From: Jacaranda mimosifolia
Taxonomy: Eukaryota; Streptophyta; Magnoliopsida; Lamiales; Bignoniaceae
Reading direction: 5' to 3'
Assembly (NCBI GenBank): GCA_018894105.1
Contig: CM032128.1
Span: 20,937,001-21,001,000 of the forward strand
Length of the DNA: 64,000 nucleotides
Shown: in pieces, positions 23,450 to 35,400 of the stretch
How the letters are laid out: each line of letters begins with the position of its first letter
Numbering within the stretch: position 1 is the first letter of the stretch
Notes under the pieces: generated by a model
What the model was told of the DNA's origin: nothing
Database searches by the model: none
Seen by the model: the letters and a program-made list of their open reading frames with translations, nothing else
Translations under genes and position numbers: made by a program

Positions 23450-23661
23450 GTGCGACATTGTCGACTGAGGCTTTCTTTTCCTTTTCTGTTCTTTTTTCTT
23501 ACTATATGAAATAATCTGACGGCATATTTGTGGGTTTAGAAGATTGTAACTTGTTGAGATAAAAATCGCATCTTTTCTTTTATGACTACCCACTAGTGAA
23601 AATCTATTTGCAATTATTTTGCTCCTAGATTGGGGTAGTACGTACAGAGATGTTTCTCTGA

Positions 23662-23685
23662 CTCTCTCTCTCTCTCTCTCTCTCT
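23662..23685 (+). repeat. (CT)n microsatellite
   Basis: About 12 CT units followed by a short TG-rich tail, in the presumed first intron of the NET4 gene. CT-rich tracts near plant transcription starts can be regulatory; no evidence beyond position. Confidence 0.8.
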
Positions 23686-24163
23686 GTGTCTGTGTGAAAA
23701 CTGAAACGTGAAATCTTGAAACCTGATGATGGAGAAAACTTGTGTTGCTTTTGCATCAGCAGAAGCGCTTTTTTTTTTTGACTGTTCTTTTGTTTAATTA
23801 ATTGGTGATGTGCCAATTTTCTTTCTGCTTTTTGATTCTATTTGTCTTGAATTTTTGGGGGCTGTATGTTTAAGGCACAACCCTTTTGACATCAACTTTC
23901 AATCATTAATTTCTCCCACATGTTAATCGAGACATATTTTCTATTGATTTTTTCTTGTGGGGAGACCTCCTTTTTAATGAAAAAATGAAAATTTTCTTTC
24001 TGTTCTTTAGGAACCGAAGAGATACCTTGAAGAAGATGAGGGTGTGGTTATAGCTGTAGGTGTGTGGTTTGGACAGCAGTGCAAATTCTCGAGCTTCTTT
24101 CATTTATTTCTCTTATCTAACGCGCTTTCTCGGTACGTGGTCACACGCCCACAGCAGCCCATA

Positions 24164-24188
24164 TCTCTCTCTCTCTCTCTCTCTCTCT
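24164..24188 (+). repeat. (CT)n microsatellite
   Basis: Second CT run, also in the presumed first intron of the NET4 gene. Confidence 0.8.
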
Positions 24189-25024
24189 TCCCAGTTCCCG
24201 TATAATTGGGGCTCCATAACAAAAAATATGCTCATTTATTAGTCCAAGTCTGGTGGCCCATCTTTGGAATGGGCCTTGTCAATCTCCGGCTCGTTTTATT
24301 GCCAATGTCATTTAATTTCTTGGCCGGCACAAAATTTTCCCACCATGTGGCTACTGACCAATGACCATGAAGCTGTTCATTGCTGCATATTTATTTGTCC
24401 TTTAATTAGAATATTATGGTCAATAATGATAAAATGTTGAAATCTTTTAGGACTGAAAAATGTCGTATGTTTTCACTGACTTAATGGTGTATGTAGTATA
24501 TGTACCAATAGTTGTAGCTTCAAATACTTGTCGCCTTTATTTTAATGTATTTGATTGTATTGTTTCGGTTTGTAACGATAAAGCCATATATTTTTAGATA
24601 AATTTGCATCTTAAACATTTATATATCCGACGTATCATCCTAAGTTGCAGGTAATCAGCTTCTTTTGCATCAGGACAAGGTGTTTGGATCACAACTATCA
24701 AATTTTCTGTGGACTTTGTAATAATGGCATCAAACATTGTAAGAAACCGAACTCCCATCACTTTGTTTTTGTTCGACAAACTAAAAGGAAGGGGTTCCTC
24801 CTGGCGTAGATTTATATATCGGATCAATACTGGAATAAGGACCATATAATCTGGTGTTTGTCATTATCGGAGCTTCTTCTTGTAGCCAAAAAAAAACATA
24901 TACAATAACATAATTGGAAATTATTAGGAATATGTTAGAATCATCAATATCAGGTGTCTGCCTTAGTTTTGCTCTTTTTCCGAAGTGGTCTTATGTTAAT
25001 TTATTTCAGGTGAAGTCAAATAGA

Positions 25025-27065
25025 ATGAAGAGGACAGAATCCAAGAAGTCTCACTCGTGGTGGTGGGATAGCCACATCAGTCCCAAAAACTCCAAGTGGC
25101 TACAAGAACACCTTGAGGGTAAAATATTTTGGCAATTCTTCACCAACATATTTCACTTAGTTTTATGTTGGTGTCAATTTTTAGCCACTCCTCTTAAAAA
25201 GGACAATAAGTGGTAATAACAGCATCATTCAAACATCCTGGGAAGAAGTGGGTTGTCTGAATTTACTTTTGTTGCGAAATTTCATTTATGTAACACTTTG
25301 CATGTTGGACCAATATTTTGGATAATTGAAAGCTCTGGCATGTTATGTTATGTTATGTTAAATGAATATGTCAAGCAACAAAATGATGTGTAGATCATTG
25401 ATCTCAGAAATGGATCAGCATGTCAAAAGGATGTTAAAACTCATAGAAGAGGATGCAGATTCATTTGCCAAAAAGGCTGAAATGTATTATCAGAAGAGGC
25501 CGGAGCTAATCAGTCTTGTCGAGGAATTTTATCGAATGTATCGGTCATTGGCCGAGAGGTACGATCATGTCACCGGAGAGCTCCGAAAAAACATTCCTTC
25601 GGATCTTCAATCTCAGGGCTCTGTAATATCCGACGGCGGATCAGAACCACCTTCCACCATCCCATCTCCTGATCGACGTCCGGGTCGTCGCATATCTGGG
25701 CCCCGCGCTGCTGGATTTGATTTTTTTCTTGGAAGTGGCTCTTCGGACTTGTATAATAAAGAAGGAGATGAATCATCTACTTTGGACTCTGAATCTGAAT
25801 CCGATGATTCCTCTGTTAACAATTACTCTGCCATGCAGAGCAATGATGAGGAACAGGGGTTGCGCCGGAGGATTATAGAACTAGAGGTTGAGCTTCGCGA
25901 GGTCAAAGACAAACTCCAAGGTCAAGCGGAAGAGATTTCTGAATGTTCTTTCAGAAACAGTTTCGATGAAAATTCTCAAGCTCCTGGTAATAAAATAGCT
26001 AAATATGAAGAAGAATTGCAAGTTTTGAAAGAAAAGATTCAAATGTCCGAAGAAGAGATTAGCCGTTTGACAATGGTACTTCAAAAGCATGCATCTCTTG
26101 GAGATACAGATAATCTGCTTTCTGAAGATGTTGCAGGGCAGAATGATCCTGAAGTCCTGGATTCGAACAGCTCAGAAGCCGAAGTTGTGGCCTCATTGCA
26201 CAAAATTCAGACACTTGAGGCAGAGCTTAGGATTACACAAGAGAAACTTCATGAGTCGGAGGAGGAAGTTGCAAGCAGGGGATCCTCCATTCAAAATTTG
26301 CAAGATCAGCTGAAAACGGCCGAAAAAGAGATGTCTGTCTGTAAAAACAAGCTTGAGAAAGAGAAAGGAGAGGTTTTGAAGTTGCACGACCGCGTAGCAA
26401 GGTGCAAAACCAATCTCTCGGACCGTGATCAAGAAATCCGGGGACTGAAAGAAGCAATGTCGAATGCTAACAAGAGCTTATCTGGAAAAAACGAGCAACT
26501 TCAAGCAGAAATAACTGGAATATCAAAGGAGCGAACTTATTTGGAGGATAATCTAAAAGAACTGGATTTACGTTGCCAATCCCTGGAAGAGGATTTGAGA
26601 CGAGCCAAGGCTGGAACAGCAGAAATGGAAGTTACCTTTGGATCTCAAATCGAGCAGCTGAAGGCTGAAATAGCTGACAAGAACAAGTGCGTCCAAGAGC
26701 TACAGAAAAACCTTGACGCATTACAACTGAAATACACCATGCTTATGGCTGAGAAAGATGATCTAAATATTAATATTGCTTCACTTTCTGCAGAAGTGAG
26801 TTCTAAAGATGATCAGATTGATCGGATGAGCAAGCATCTACATGAATTGCACATGGAGCACGTTGATCTGATTGCTGGAGCTGAGGGGGCACGTAAATTG
26901 GCAGAGGAACTGCGCTCGAGAATTAAAGAACTCGGACGGGAAGTGGAGAGGAAAGAAAAAATCATTGTTGAAGGAGCGGAGGAAAAACGTGAGGCAATAA
27001 GGCAGCTATGTTTCTCGCTTGAGCATTATCGCAACGGGTACCATAGGCTCCGAGAGGTTTCATAG
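25025..27065 (+). CDS. NET4: NETWORKED 4-type (NET4/KIP1-like) actin-binding protein
   Basis: Two coding exons, 25025-25118 and 25408-27065, joined across an intron with GT at 25119 and AG ending 25407; the split codon is Glu32. The spliced length is 1752 nt, 583 residues plus stop, near the usual size for this family. Residues 9-17 hold the SHSWWWDSH motif that opens the NAB actin-binding domain, which runs to about residue 86 ([20 protein letters not shown] inside). Then comes a Ser/Pro/Asp-rich linker and, from about 170 to 555, long heptad-rich coiled coil. The C-terminus has [20 protein letters not shown] (IRQ at 562-564), the family's IRQ motif. NET4 proteins link actin filaments to the vacuole membrane; this role is known for the family, not shown here. 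Start chosen as the first ATG after the acceptor CAG at 25009; upstream codons to the acceptor are in frame, so a longer N-terminus from another exon is possible. Intact throughout. Confidence 0.95.
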
Positions 27066-27286
27066 GGCAAAAGAAACTTCCAGTAATGGCATCTTAGGTC
27101 ACTTGTAGTAATCTGGAGTACCTACCATGTCTCTTCAGCTTGCGCTTTTTGTTGTTTTTGCCGTCTTATTCATCCGTAGATTTGGGTAGATGTTAGTCTT
27201 GTCGATTTATGCTGTGTTAAAATATACTCATGTAAGTTGAGCTGTCTTTAATGGGTTCGTTTTGCTGTTGCCAGTTTCCTGGGATC

Positions 27287-27292
27287 AATAAA
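27287..27292 (+). terminator. Candidate polyadenylation signal of NET4
   Basis: AATAAA lies 222 bases after the stop codon, in a T-rich 3' region (TGTTAAAATATACTC, TTTGTTGTTTTTG upstream). The position fits a normal plant 3' UTR. Confidence 0.6.
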
Positions 27293-27393
27293 AAGCAACT
27301 TCCAACTTCCTGGAGTTTTCAAATATTTCCGAATGATTTGTTTTGCTCGCACCACAAAGTTTGAATGTGACAAAAGAGAAAGGTCCCTTACTT

Positions 27394-28757
27394 CGAGTTT
27401 TCTAGGGTACCGTACCTATGGTTCTGATTTGTCATTACGTACCTATTTTTTGACCGTTCATATCAGTTTGATTTAATCACCACTTTCGAACCATCATAAA
27501 GTGAAGAACCATAGTTCTTCCATGGAACCATATTCTTTTAAAATTAAATTATGAAAAATAAAATAAAAATAATTATTCTTCCCATACTCAATAATCAAAT
27601 TAACCTTATTAATTTTAATAAATTAAAACTCTTATTTTCTAATATTAAACCCTAATTCAATCAGAAAAAAATCAAAGAAAATAAACCCTAAGAAAAACAA
27701 AGAAAATAAAACCTTTCATGACTTGTTACAATTTAGCCTTAATTTCAATTATGAAGACTATACTATTTCTAATTATTTCATATATTTTAATTTTATTTAT
27801 TTGCTCTTTTTAAATATATTTTTATATATCTTTTTTCATCTCCTTTATACCAATTTTTTATTTTTAAATTTAAAAATTATTTTTAATTTTTATTCATCTT
27901 TTTAATTTATTCTTTTTTTATTTATATATATATATTATATTCAAATATAAATATAAAACATATAATATAATAAACACAAATCATAAATATATAATATATA
28001 ATATAATACATTATAAATACATAAATATATTTTTGTATATATTTATAGATAATATATATTAATAAATAAACATTTTATATTATATTTTATATAATAAACC
28101 CTACCCCCAACCCCCACCCCATCTTACCTGCCCGTGAATGGCGGCCATGGCCGCAGCTCACAGGGGCCTCCATGGCCGCCTGCAAACGCTGCCATGGAGG
28201 CCGCCCCTATGAGCGGCAACCATGGTTGCCTGCAAATGCAGCTGTGGAGGCTGTCCCTACGAGCAGTGGCAAGCGGCCATGGCAGCTCGCATTCCTGTCG
28301 CCACTCGCGTGGTGGGGGATGGTTGAGGCTTTTTTTTTTAGGGAGGGGGTGGGTGACGGTTGAGTTGGTTGATGGGGGTCGATGCTGGGTTATATTTATA
28401 TGTATATAAATATGTATGTATAATTTTTTTCTGATTTTCTTCTGATTAAATTCATCTCTTAGGGTTTATTTTCTTTGATCTTTTTCTGATTACATTAGGA
28501 TTTAATATTAGAAAATGAGAGTTTTTAATTTATTAAAATTAATAAGTTTAATTTGGTCATTGAATATGGGAAGGATAATGGATTTTATTTTATTTTTCAT
28601 AATTTAATTTTAAAAGAAGATAGTTCCATGGAAGAGCCATAGTTCTTCACTTTATGATGGTTCGAAGGTGAGGATTAAATCAAACTGATATGAACGATTA
28701 AAAAATGAGTACGTGATGACAAATCAGAACCATGGCTACAGGACCCTAGAAAACCCA
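27394..28757. mobile_element. Mutator-like element with long inverted repeats and a GC-rich core
   Basis: The left arm (about 27394-27720) and the right arm (about 28420-28757) are near-perfect inverted repeats of more than 300 bases: the left starts GAGTTTTCTAGGGT and the right, reverse-complemented, starts TGGGTTTTCTAGGGTCC. Both continue through 'ggttctgatttgtca' and 'accatcataaagtgaagaac'. Flanks carry 9-bp direct repeats with one mismatch, CCCTTACTT (27385-27393) and CCCTTACCT (28758-28766). This is the signature of a Mutator-like element; no transposase is present. The core 28100-28395 is GC-rich, unlike the rest. The element lies 0.3 kb downstream of the NET4 polyadenylation signal. 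Confidence 0.88.
28100..28395. other. GC-rich core of the Mutator-like element, possible captured DNA
   Basis: A sudden switch from AT-rich arms to GC-rich sequence full of GGCCATGG-type palindromes. Within it is a 50-bp tandem duplication (units starting at 28178 and 28228: GCCTGCAAACGCTGCCATGG and GCCTGCAAATGCAGCTGTGG). Two short open frames (28134-28409 and 28172-28363) cover it but their products are low-complexity and I recognise no domain. Mutator-like elements are known to pick up GC-rich host fragments (Pack-MULEs); whether this is such a fragment is inference. Confidence 0.5.
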
Positions 28758-28766
28758 CCCTTACCT

Positions 28767-29093
28767 ATATCTGATAGACTAACTTTTGGCTCTAGAAAAT
28801 TGGAGATCAACATAGGATGAGTGCATCAGTGAAATCGACATGTATGAACTACAGTTCGTTAATGTCTTTTAAATGGGTGTCATCCTAGGGATATGTGTTA
28901 TGAATAGTATAATATTTGTGTTTATAAAATATAAAATATTAAAATCATGTTAATATATATGTTAAATTCATGAAAAAATAATTAAAACACATAACAATTT
29001 GGAAAGTAAGAATTGGACCAACGGAGAGCTACGATTTTTATTGTTATTCTAAAATTATGGGTGTCCTCTATGTCTAGGTTTTTAATAGCACCT
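28767..29093. other. Intergenic DNA
   Basis: AT-rich spacer between the Mutator-like element and the copia nest; no feature recognised. Confidence 0.5.
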
Positions 29094-29161
29094 TGTTAAG
29101 ACCTCCTCGTTATTTAGTTTTGATTATGCTCATTTTGCAAGAATCTTCATTATTATTAATC
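29094..29161 (+). repeat. Copia A 5' LTR, left fragment
   Basis: TGTTAAGACCTCC... matches the start of the 3' LTR (44504); the match stops at 29161 where the gypsy B LTR begins and resumes at 36352. Confidence 0.85.
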
Positions 29162-29492
29162 TGTCCAATGCTGCTCGAAAATGGAACGAGGTCCTTGAGT
29201 GTTGGTTCATCATCTCAAGAATGCACACATAGAAATATGCTCTTATTAAGAGTTCTTCCGCTTTGAGAAATTAGGTGAATGACTTCTTGTGTCCCGACTT
29301 ACTTTGGGAATTAGTATTTATAGATTTTAATCTTAATGAGCTTAGGTGCATTAGGGTTTTTCTACCCTCTTGATGGGCTTGGCTTGTCCTTTGTGCTCTT
29401 TAGCCCATTTACTTAGTTAATAATTTTAGGGTTGATTTATTATATTTAGTCATTTTATCAAAATGTCCTTATGTCCATTTTTAGTTACATTA
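29162..29492 (-). repeat. Gypsy B 3' LTR
   Basis: Left of the pair. On the minus strand it is preceded by a purine tract (AAAAAATATGGGGGCTTA, 29514-29497) that can serve as polypurine tract. Starts TGTCC on the plus strand. Confidence 0.8.
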
Positions 29493-31099
29493 ATAAGCCC
29501 CCATATTTTTTGTGGAAAATTTTTAATTTTACATCAAAAATATAATTTAAGTTTAATTTATCAAATTTATTTTATGTTAGTTTTGGGTAATTATTCTTAG
29601 CTTAGGAGTTTGCGGGTATCTTTGAATCTTCTGAGAGGTGGTCCATAAATGTGGTTTTTGTTGGTATCTAGGGACTTACCAAAAACGAGATGAGTTCTAC
29701 TTTGGCTAAGGATGAGAAAAAGAAGAGACAACTCTATTAGGAGGGTCAAGATGAATCTTTCAAGTAGGGTCTTCTTTTTACCTTGGACTCTTTGACTTGT
29801 TTCTTTCTTCTTGGTCCATATGTTTGTAAATTCTATTAGAGCTCCTTTAGAGTTAACGAGTACTCCAAGATCTTTGGTTGAGTCAAAAAACATATAAGTC
29901 TAATTCTCAGTTGAATTCAAGAAAGGAGCTTCCAGTACATTAATTAGATGGGGGCAGAGAAGAAGCCAACATGGTGGCCACGTGGCCGACCAGTCACCTA
30001 CACGCGGTAGCATAGCTGGGCGTCTGAGGGGTAGCTAATGTGGTGCCTAGCTATGGCGCCTGCTTTGGGACCTTGTGTAGCGCCTGTCTCAAGCACCTAT
30101 GCAGTGCCTCGTGTTGTTGCTCGTGTGGTGCCTCAACGCCTATAGGGCATCTTGGGGGGGTTTCTATAGTAGGTTGTCCTCTAGTGCTTGCGGCGCTCAT
30201 GAGTTGGTTCATGCTCGTAGGGGTCATCATCCGATTAGTGTTGCGATGTATCCCGATTCTTCTCTTAGGGTGTAGTCAATCCAAACCTTATAAGGTTTGG
30301 AGAAATTTCCTGGCGAAAGAGACTGGCGGAGTCATCTTCATTGTCTAGTTCTAATTCTAATGAGAAGGGTTCTTCTGATGAAGAATTTGAGAACGTTTTT
30401 ATTGGACATTAATAAATTTTCAAAGGCGGTAAGAATTAAGTGTTTACTTGAGTTGAAGGAGTTACACATCTTGAGACATAGAATTTATGTATCTAATTCA
30501 AAATTTTCCTTTCTTCTTTTCAAGATCGCATGGTGTCGCCTACTAGAGCATACTTCATTGGTTTCAGTAGTTATTTCACTTGTGGATCCTCCATCCCCTC
30601 ACCCTCTTTTGTTAAATATAGCGCACGACTATAGTTTGTGTCTAAACTAGTTTGTGCCTAACTTCTTTACGTCTTTCACGGGGTTTAGATAGTGTTTGAG
30701 TAAGCTGTGTTTGCTATTATCTTTAGATAGCTAGCACACCTTGTTTAGGGTGTGTAAGGTGTCGAATGAGCTTTTCTTTCATTCCTTTCCTAAGCCCCAT
30801 AACAAACTTTTGTATGGGTTACTTTTATTCAGTGGTCCTGGGAAGGATAATTTTTTTTTTTTTTGCTATGGATGAGGACTAGGACCTTCCTTGCAATTAG
30901 AGCAGTTCCACTTCTTTGATTTATCTTGGTCAAGTGCATCGTGACCTTTATGTGAACTTTTTTGAAGTGGGATTTGATCTTTCTTTCAATGTCATTTATA
31001 TGTTCCTGGCTGATACTTAGCATATTTTATTTTCTAATTTATAGCTCTTGCTTGAGCTCATTCACACAATATGTTTTTGCACATTGATAGTATATTGAC
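29493..31099. other. Gypsy B, non-coding stretch with 'GCGCC' repeats
   Basis: No recognisable domain. From about 30010 to 30210 there is a degenerate short-period repetition of TGGTGCCT/TAGCGCCT/CAGTGCCT phrases. Elsewhere nothing identified. A T/A run lies at 30850. Confidence 0.4.
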
Positions 31100-32160
31100 G
31101 TAGTTTTTCTTCTTTTTATTGATAGGAAAAAAGATGGAACTTAGCTAAAATTCATGCTCGGAGGGCAAAAGAAAAAGTAGTTGAAAGATATATCGTGAGC
31201 ATCATCGTAAAGAGATACACTTGAGTGGGCGTGACCCTAGCCCCCAGGGCCGATGGCCAAATAATGTGTGTACCCCCACCAACTTCGATGGTGGGCGCTC
31301 ACAATGCAAGTGATGAGGTTGAAGTGTTGCCTTTCGGTCCTGTGGGGAAGTGTGATTGCGAATCTACTACTTATCCGTAGTCTACTTGTCCTTTTCGTGC
31401 TAGCGAGGGAAAATGCTTTTTTTGCTATGGTTTGTGGCGTAGTTATGAGGAGGACTCTCATTGGGATGTTGACAAAACTGTATTTAGTGCCGACCTCACG
31501 CGAAGCGTGGTATGCGAATATGATCAAGGGAAGTTGGAGTTATTCTCTTCTTCCTAATTAGCTAAGATAGTTACTGGCGATTTTGTCTGGGTATGAATTC
31601 ACTTTTTCGTTTCAGTTCTTTCTCTTTGCATTACTTTCACCATGATTGTTTGACTTGAGAGCATTTTTGCATTTTCCATCGCAGGGATATCGGCACTTGG
31701 TTGAGCAGATGTCCTATTAAGCAAAGGGAGTTCTATCCACAGTGAAATGTCTTAAGGAAAAAGCTACCGAAATAGTCAAAAAGCATAGCCAGAAGGAGGA
31801 GTTGGCTCAGCTACTCAAATAGCACGAGCACTTGAAAGGAAAGTATGTAAATGAGGTGACGAGTGGAGAGAAATCAAGATTTCTTCATCACTACCACTCG
31901 TGAGGAAGCGGTCAAGGAGTTTGAAAGTTTTGATGAATTTTTTGAAGTAGTAGAAACAAAGGCGATGGTGATTTGTGAGCAAACCATTCAGAGTTGTCAT
32001 TATATTTTGGGTAAGACCGGGCTATATCTAAAGAAGATTTATTGATGTTGGACCCTACTATCCCAGTAAACATTGTTGCCAGAGAACCTAAGAAAGATTC
32101 TGACAATGGAGTGGAGGTTATAGTAGAGAAGCTAGTAAAGATAGCTCCACATAAATAAAG
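31100..32160 (+). pseudogene. Antisense additional ORF of gypsy B, broken
   Basis: Plus-strand pieces, opposite to gag, read as a charged coiled-coil-like protein: 'VKCLKEKATEIVKKHSQKEELAQLLK' (about 31743-31820), then an open piece 31863-32045 with 'REEAVKEFESFDEFFEVVE'. It lies just upstream (in plus orientation) of the tandem-repeat region and occupies the same place as the antisense ORF of gypsy A. Stops and frame changes throughout. Recognition rests on position and composition, not on a named domain. Confidence 0.45.
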
Positions 32161-33165
32161 ATGCATATCTAGGATAGTAATAGTAGTGAGTAGGATTTAT
32201 TCTAGAAAACTGTTTAGTGTTTTTCCTTTCATATTGATGTTCTTCTTTAGAAGCCAAGTATTAGCCGACATGTTGATGTTGTTCTCATTTGATTGCAATA
32301 AGAATTTTTTCTTTCAAGTTTATTTTGCATCCAAGCAAGTGTATGGTTAATTATATGGCTTATTAGCATTGCAAGCTCATACTTTATGAATTTAGGAGTA
32401 AGAAATATAAAATCATCACCATATGTGTTAGAAAAAATTCTTTGGGAGCGTTTATGTGAGATACCGGATTTAAGCATACACATAGAGTGCTAGCGTTGTG
32501 GCATAAGCGTCATACCATAGCGCCTTGTAGTTGTCCATAAGCACTCGTTATGTGCCCATTTTCATAGCAATCAGAGTGCCTAAGGGTGCCCACTAAACGT
32601 TTGGCTGGGGCACCCCTTTCGCAGTCGACCTCAGGCGCCCCATGTAGGGGTCTTGGGCGTCCATTAGGTATCTCGTCCTTGGTTGCCTAGTAGACGCTCA
32701 GCTTTAGATTTTTTTTTCTTTTTTTAAATCTATTACGGTGTAATGCCTTCAATAGTTGTCTTAGAACTAAGTAATGAAGCTTGATAACACTTCAGCATGT
32801 TCATGAAATAGGAGTGTTTACAAGTATTAAGCGGGATAAGATTATTTTGGAGCGACATTGAGCCCCCTTCTTATTATCTTAATTAGTTCACCTTACATAA
32901 AGCAGAATTCTCAACAAAGGGAGATTGTTATTTTCACGCTCAAGTTGAGCATAGAATAGGTATCAAAATGAGAACAAGCGTATTCATGATTTTTTGAGAA
33001 GTTTCATAATAAGTGCATGACAACGTGCTGAGTCGCTAGACTTAAAGATTTTTCTTGGAATGTTTTCTAAGTTTTGAAGTGTTATCACATTTGAGGTGGA
33101 CTTCCTTTGCTTGATAACCTACATGTCTTTTGAGGTATTCTTTAGTGAGTTTATTCATGATGAAT
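32161..33165. other. Gypsy B, unassigned internal stretch
   Basis: No reverse transcriptase, RNase H or integrase remains could be read on the minus strand. A block at 32490-32700 has repeated 'GGGCGCC/GGGTGCC'-like phrases similar to those at 30010-30210. Confidence 0.4.
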
Positions 33166-33540
33166 GCCACTACTCCCTAGGGAATTGGATAATGGACTTT
33201 TTTAAATAGCATCACGTACTTCCTAAGAGAACTGATAGTGGACTTTTTCAAGATGCTTCTGAATGAACCTGATAGAGCACTTTTTTTGAATGCCCTATAC
33301 ACTCAAGGAAGCATATAGAGGACTTTTTCAGAATGGCCCATACTCCCAAAGGGAGCCATATAGGACTTTTTCATAGGGTGACTACCGCATACTTTCATAA
33401 GGGCCAATAGTGGGATTACGTTGGCTACTGCATACCCTGAGGGGCCTTTATGGTGGGTTTATGCCCAGTAACTGGCACAACTCTTCACACTCATGGAAGA
33501 GCCTTATAGTGGGCATATGTCTAAAGCTGCTTTCAAATAC
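33165..33540. repeat. Tandem-repeat region in gypsy B
   Basis: About seven degenerate units of 45-60 bases, with phrases such as 'catactcCcaaagGgagccatatag', 'ggactttttcA' and 'gggattacgttggc'. The phrases 'gcctTatagtgggcatatg' and 'gggaccttatA' also occur in the array 48780-49370, so both belong to one family. Tandem repeats in the 3' part of Tat-type gypsy elements are known. Confidence 0.65.
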
Positions 33541-34099
33541 TCCTTAATTTTTGCAAAATTTAAAGTCGTAGAAGAGGGATAATATGTAGAAAATGGAAAG
33601 GTTTGCATTAACTAGAAAAATATTGATGAATAACTAATGCCTTCCTTAATGGGTAGGCTTTTTTGGAAAAAAGCTAGCAAAGAAAATTGAAATGAAGAAG
33701 GAATCAAACTAAGCTATTTATCATGGTGAGGCATTGTCAGCAACGCGCTTCAAATGCCATGGTGAGGCATATGTCTTTCCCCAAGATCTACGTCTAACTG
33801 TACCCCTGTCTTACTTCTTGAAGAGATCTTTTGCCTGATTGGCCTCGGAGGTAAGTGACTTTATAGTCTTCAGTATATTGACATTGCATTCTCTTACTGC
33901 TTTCAAGTCACACACCACTTCACTAACCCTATTTGGCATGAACAGTTCATCTTCAAGTGTTATGTAGATATCACAACTTAGAATAAGTTCACAGTAGGCT
34001 TCTCAGGATCGCGTTGTATATAGAGAGGGTTTTCACTACCAAGAACCTCACCATCCATCTTTATCGCCCTTTTTGAATGTGTGCATAAGAAAAGAGGGA

Positions 34100-34320
34100 A
34101 TAATGCTTCTCTATGTGCTTCCATGTTGTCTTACGTGAACCCCATCAGAGGGGGGTGATTTTTGCAGTTGAGCATTATCCATCCTAAGTTGGAGGAATGT
34201 ATCGTGAAGTTGAATATATACAGAGCTGCCACTATCTACTAGTATTTTCTTAACCCGGAAGTTGGCAAGTGACGCCAAGATCACTAAGGCAACGTTATGT
34301 CCTCTTCCAAGTTTTGTGTC
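34100..34320 (-). pseudogene. Gypsy B aspartic protease fragment
   Basis: Minus-strand reading gives 'LVILASLANFRVKKILVDSG' followed by SSVYIQL: the aspartic protease active site D-S-G is intact (34236-34228). Retroviral-type protease cuts the gag polyprotein into its parts. The frame is open over about 75 codons and then degenerates. No RT follows. Confidence 0.8.
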
Positions 34321-34619
34321 TTCCTCTTTGAAGGTGATGCAAGGTGCTTGTAGTGCACTTCAAATACGTTAAGGCGAAGGCTAACTGAATAGGCTTGTAC
34401 TTGTCTGGTCTCTCTTGCTAACCCTTTCCTTATGTTGCAGAAGTCTCCTTTAGATGGTCCTCCAAATATTACTAAGATGACTCATGCTGTAAAGAGATTA
34501 TCGGGGTCACTTCGATGCTGATGCTCCTTTGGAATTGGGTGGTCAATCGACCGCTTTTTGTAGTTTTTGCTTTCTTCTCTGGGAGAATTCTTCTTTGGAC
34601 TAGGCACCTTTTGAGCTAG

Positions 34620-35400
34620 TATTCCTTGATGTATCCTCTTTGTGTCAACTTCTCAATTCCATCATTTAAATGGCAGCACTCCTCTATAGTATGTCCGCCA
34701 GTACAGTAGGAGCGGTACTATTTATTCAGTCTGGGCTTTTTAGTAGTGACGGGTTCTTCTACGATAGTCACTGGAACGACCGTACTGCATTACAATGGTT
34801 AGGATTTCTGTTTGGGATATAATAAAGGGCATGTGTGTGGTGTGAGTGCAAGGGGGGCTATGGCTTCGTTCTCCTTGCTTCTTGGTATGGCCTCTTGGGG
34901 AATCTCCATTTTCTCTAATGTATTTCTCAGCATGTATGAGGAGCTCTTCTAGTGTGGCAGGTGGCTTCTCGGCAATTAATTCCTAAAACTTGAGATGTCT
35001 TAGATTTTATTAATGATACTAGGGAAAAACTTGTCATTGACATGTGGGATCTTGTGGATAGTCTATACAAAGTGGTTGAGGTAAGTCTTCAAAGACTCTT
35101 CATCTTGCTGCTTGATAGTGAATAGATAAGTTGTTGTCTTAGGATACTTGTGGTTGATGGATATGTTTTGAAGGAAAAGTTGTGCTAACATTTCCCATCC
35201 AATGATTTAACTTGCTAGCATCCGGTTGAACCACATCAAGGCTTACATCGTGAGAGTGGTGTGAAAGAGCTTGTAGTATGCATCCCCTCTCAGGTCATAC
35301 AGCTCTATCATCGCTAAAAAGTTATCCTGGTGTTCTTCGGGATTTGTAGTATTGTCAAACTATGGCAGCTTGGTTATTTTCATCCCATATGGGAGTACTT
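34620..35400 (-). pseudogene. Gypsy B gag, broken
   Basis: Minus-strand reading gives the gag core: 'EEHQDNFLAMIELYDLRGDA' and a following 'YYKLFHTTLT' (about 35345-35260), then 'LFTIKQQDEESLKTYLNHF' (about 35120-35060), equivalents of the plant gypsy gag blocks. Near 34735-34640 a 'SYCTGGHTIEECCHL' stretch, with the family's 'H.TEEC..LK..IE.L' tail, marks the small zinc-binding region. Stops interrupt it several times. Sequence from 35400 to 35990 is the gag N-terminal part, not clearly readable. Confidence 0.75.

Noticed and set aside
24914..25216. 100-codon ORF as a separate gene
   Set aside because: It contains the first NET4 coding exon read through into introns; the splice sites explain the ends.
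25570..26457. Several minus-strand ORFs across the NET4 exon
   Set aside because: Shadows of the long coiled-coil frame; no domains.
28134..28409. Open frame in the GC-rich core as a gene
   Set aside because: Low-complexity product, no domain, inside a non-autonomous transposon.
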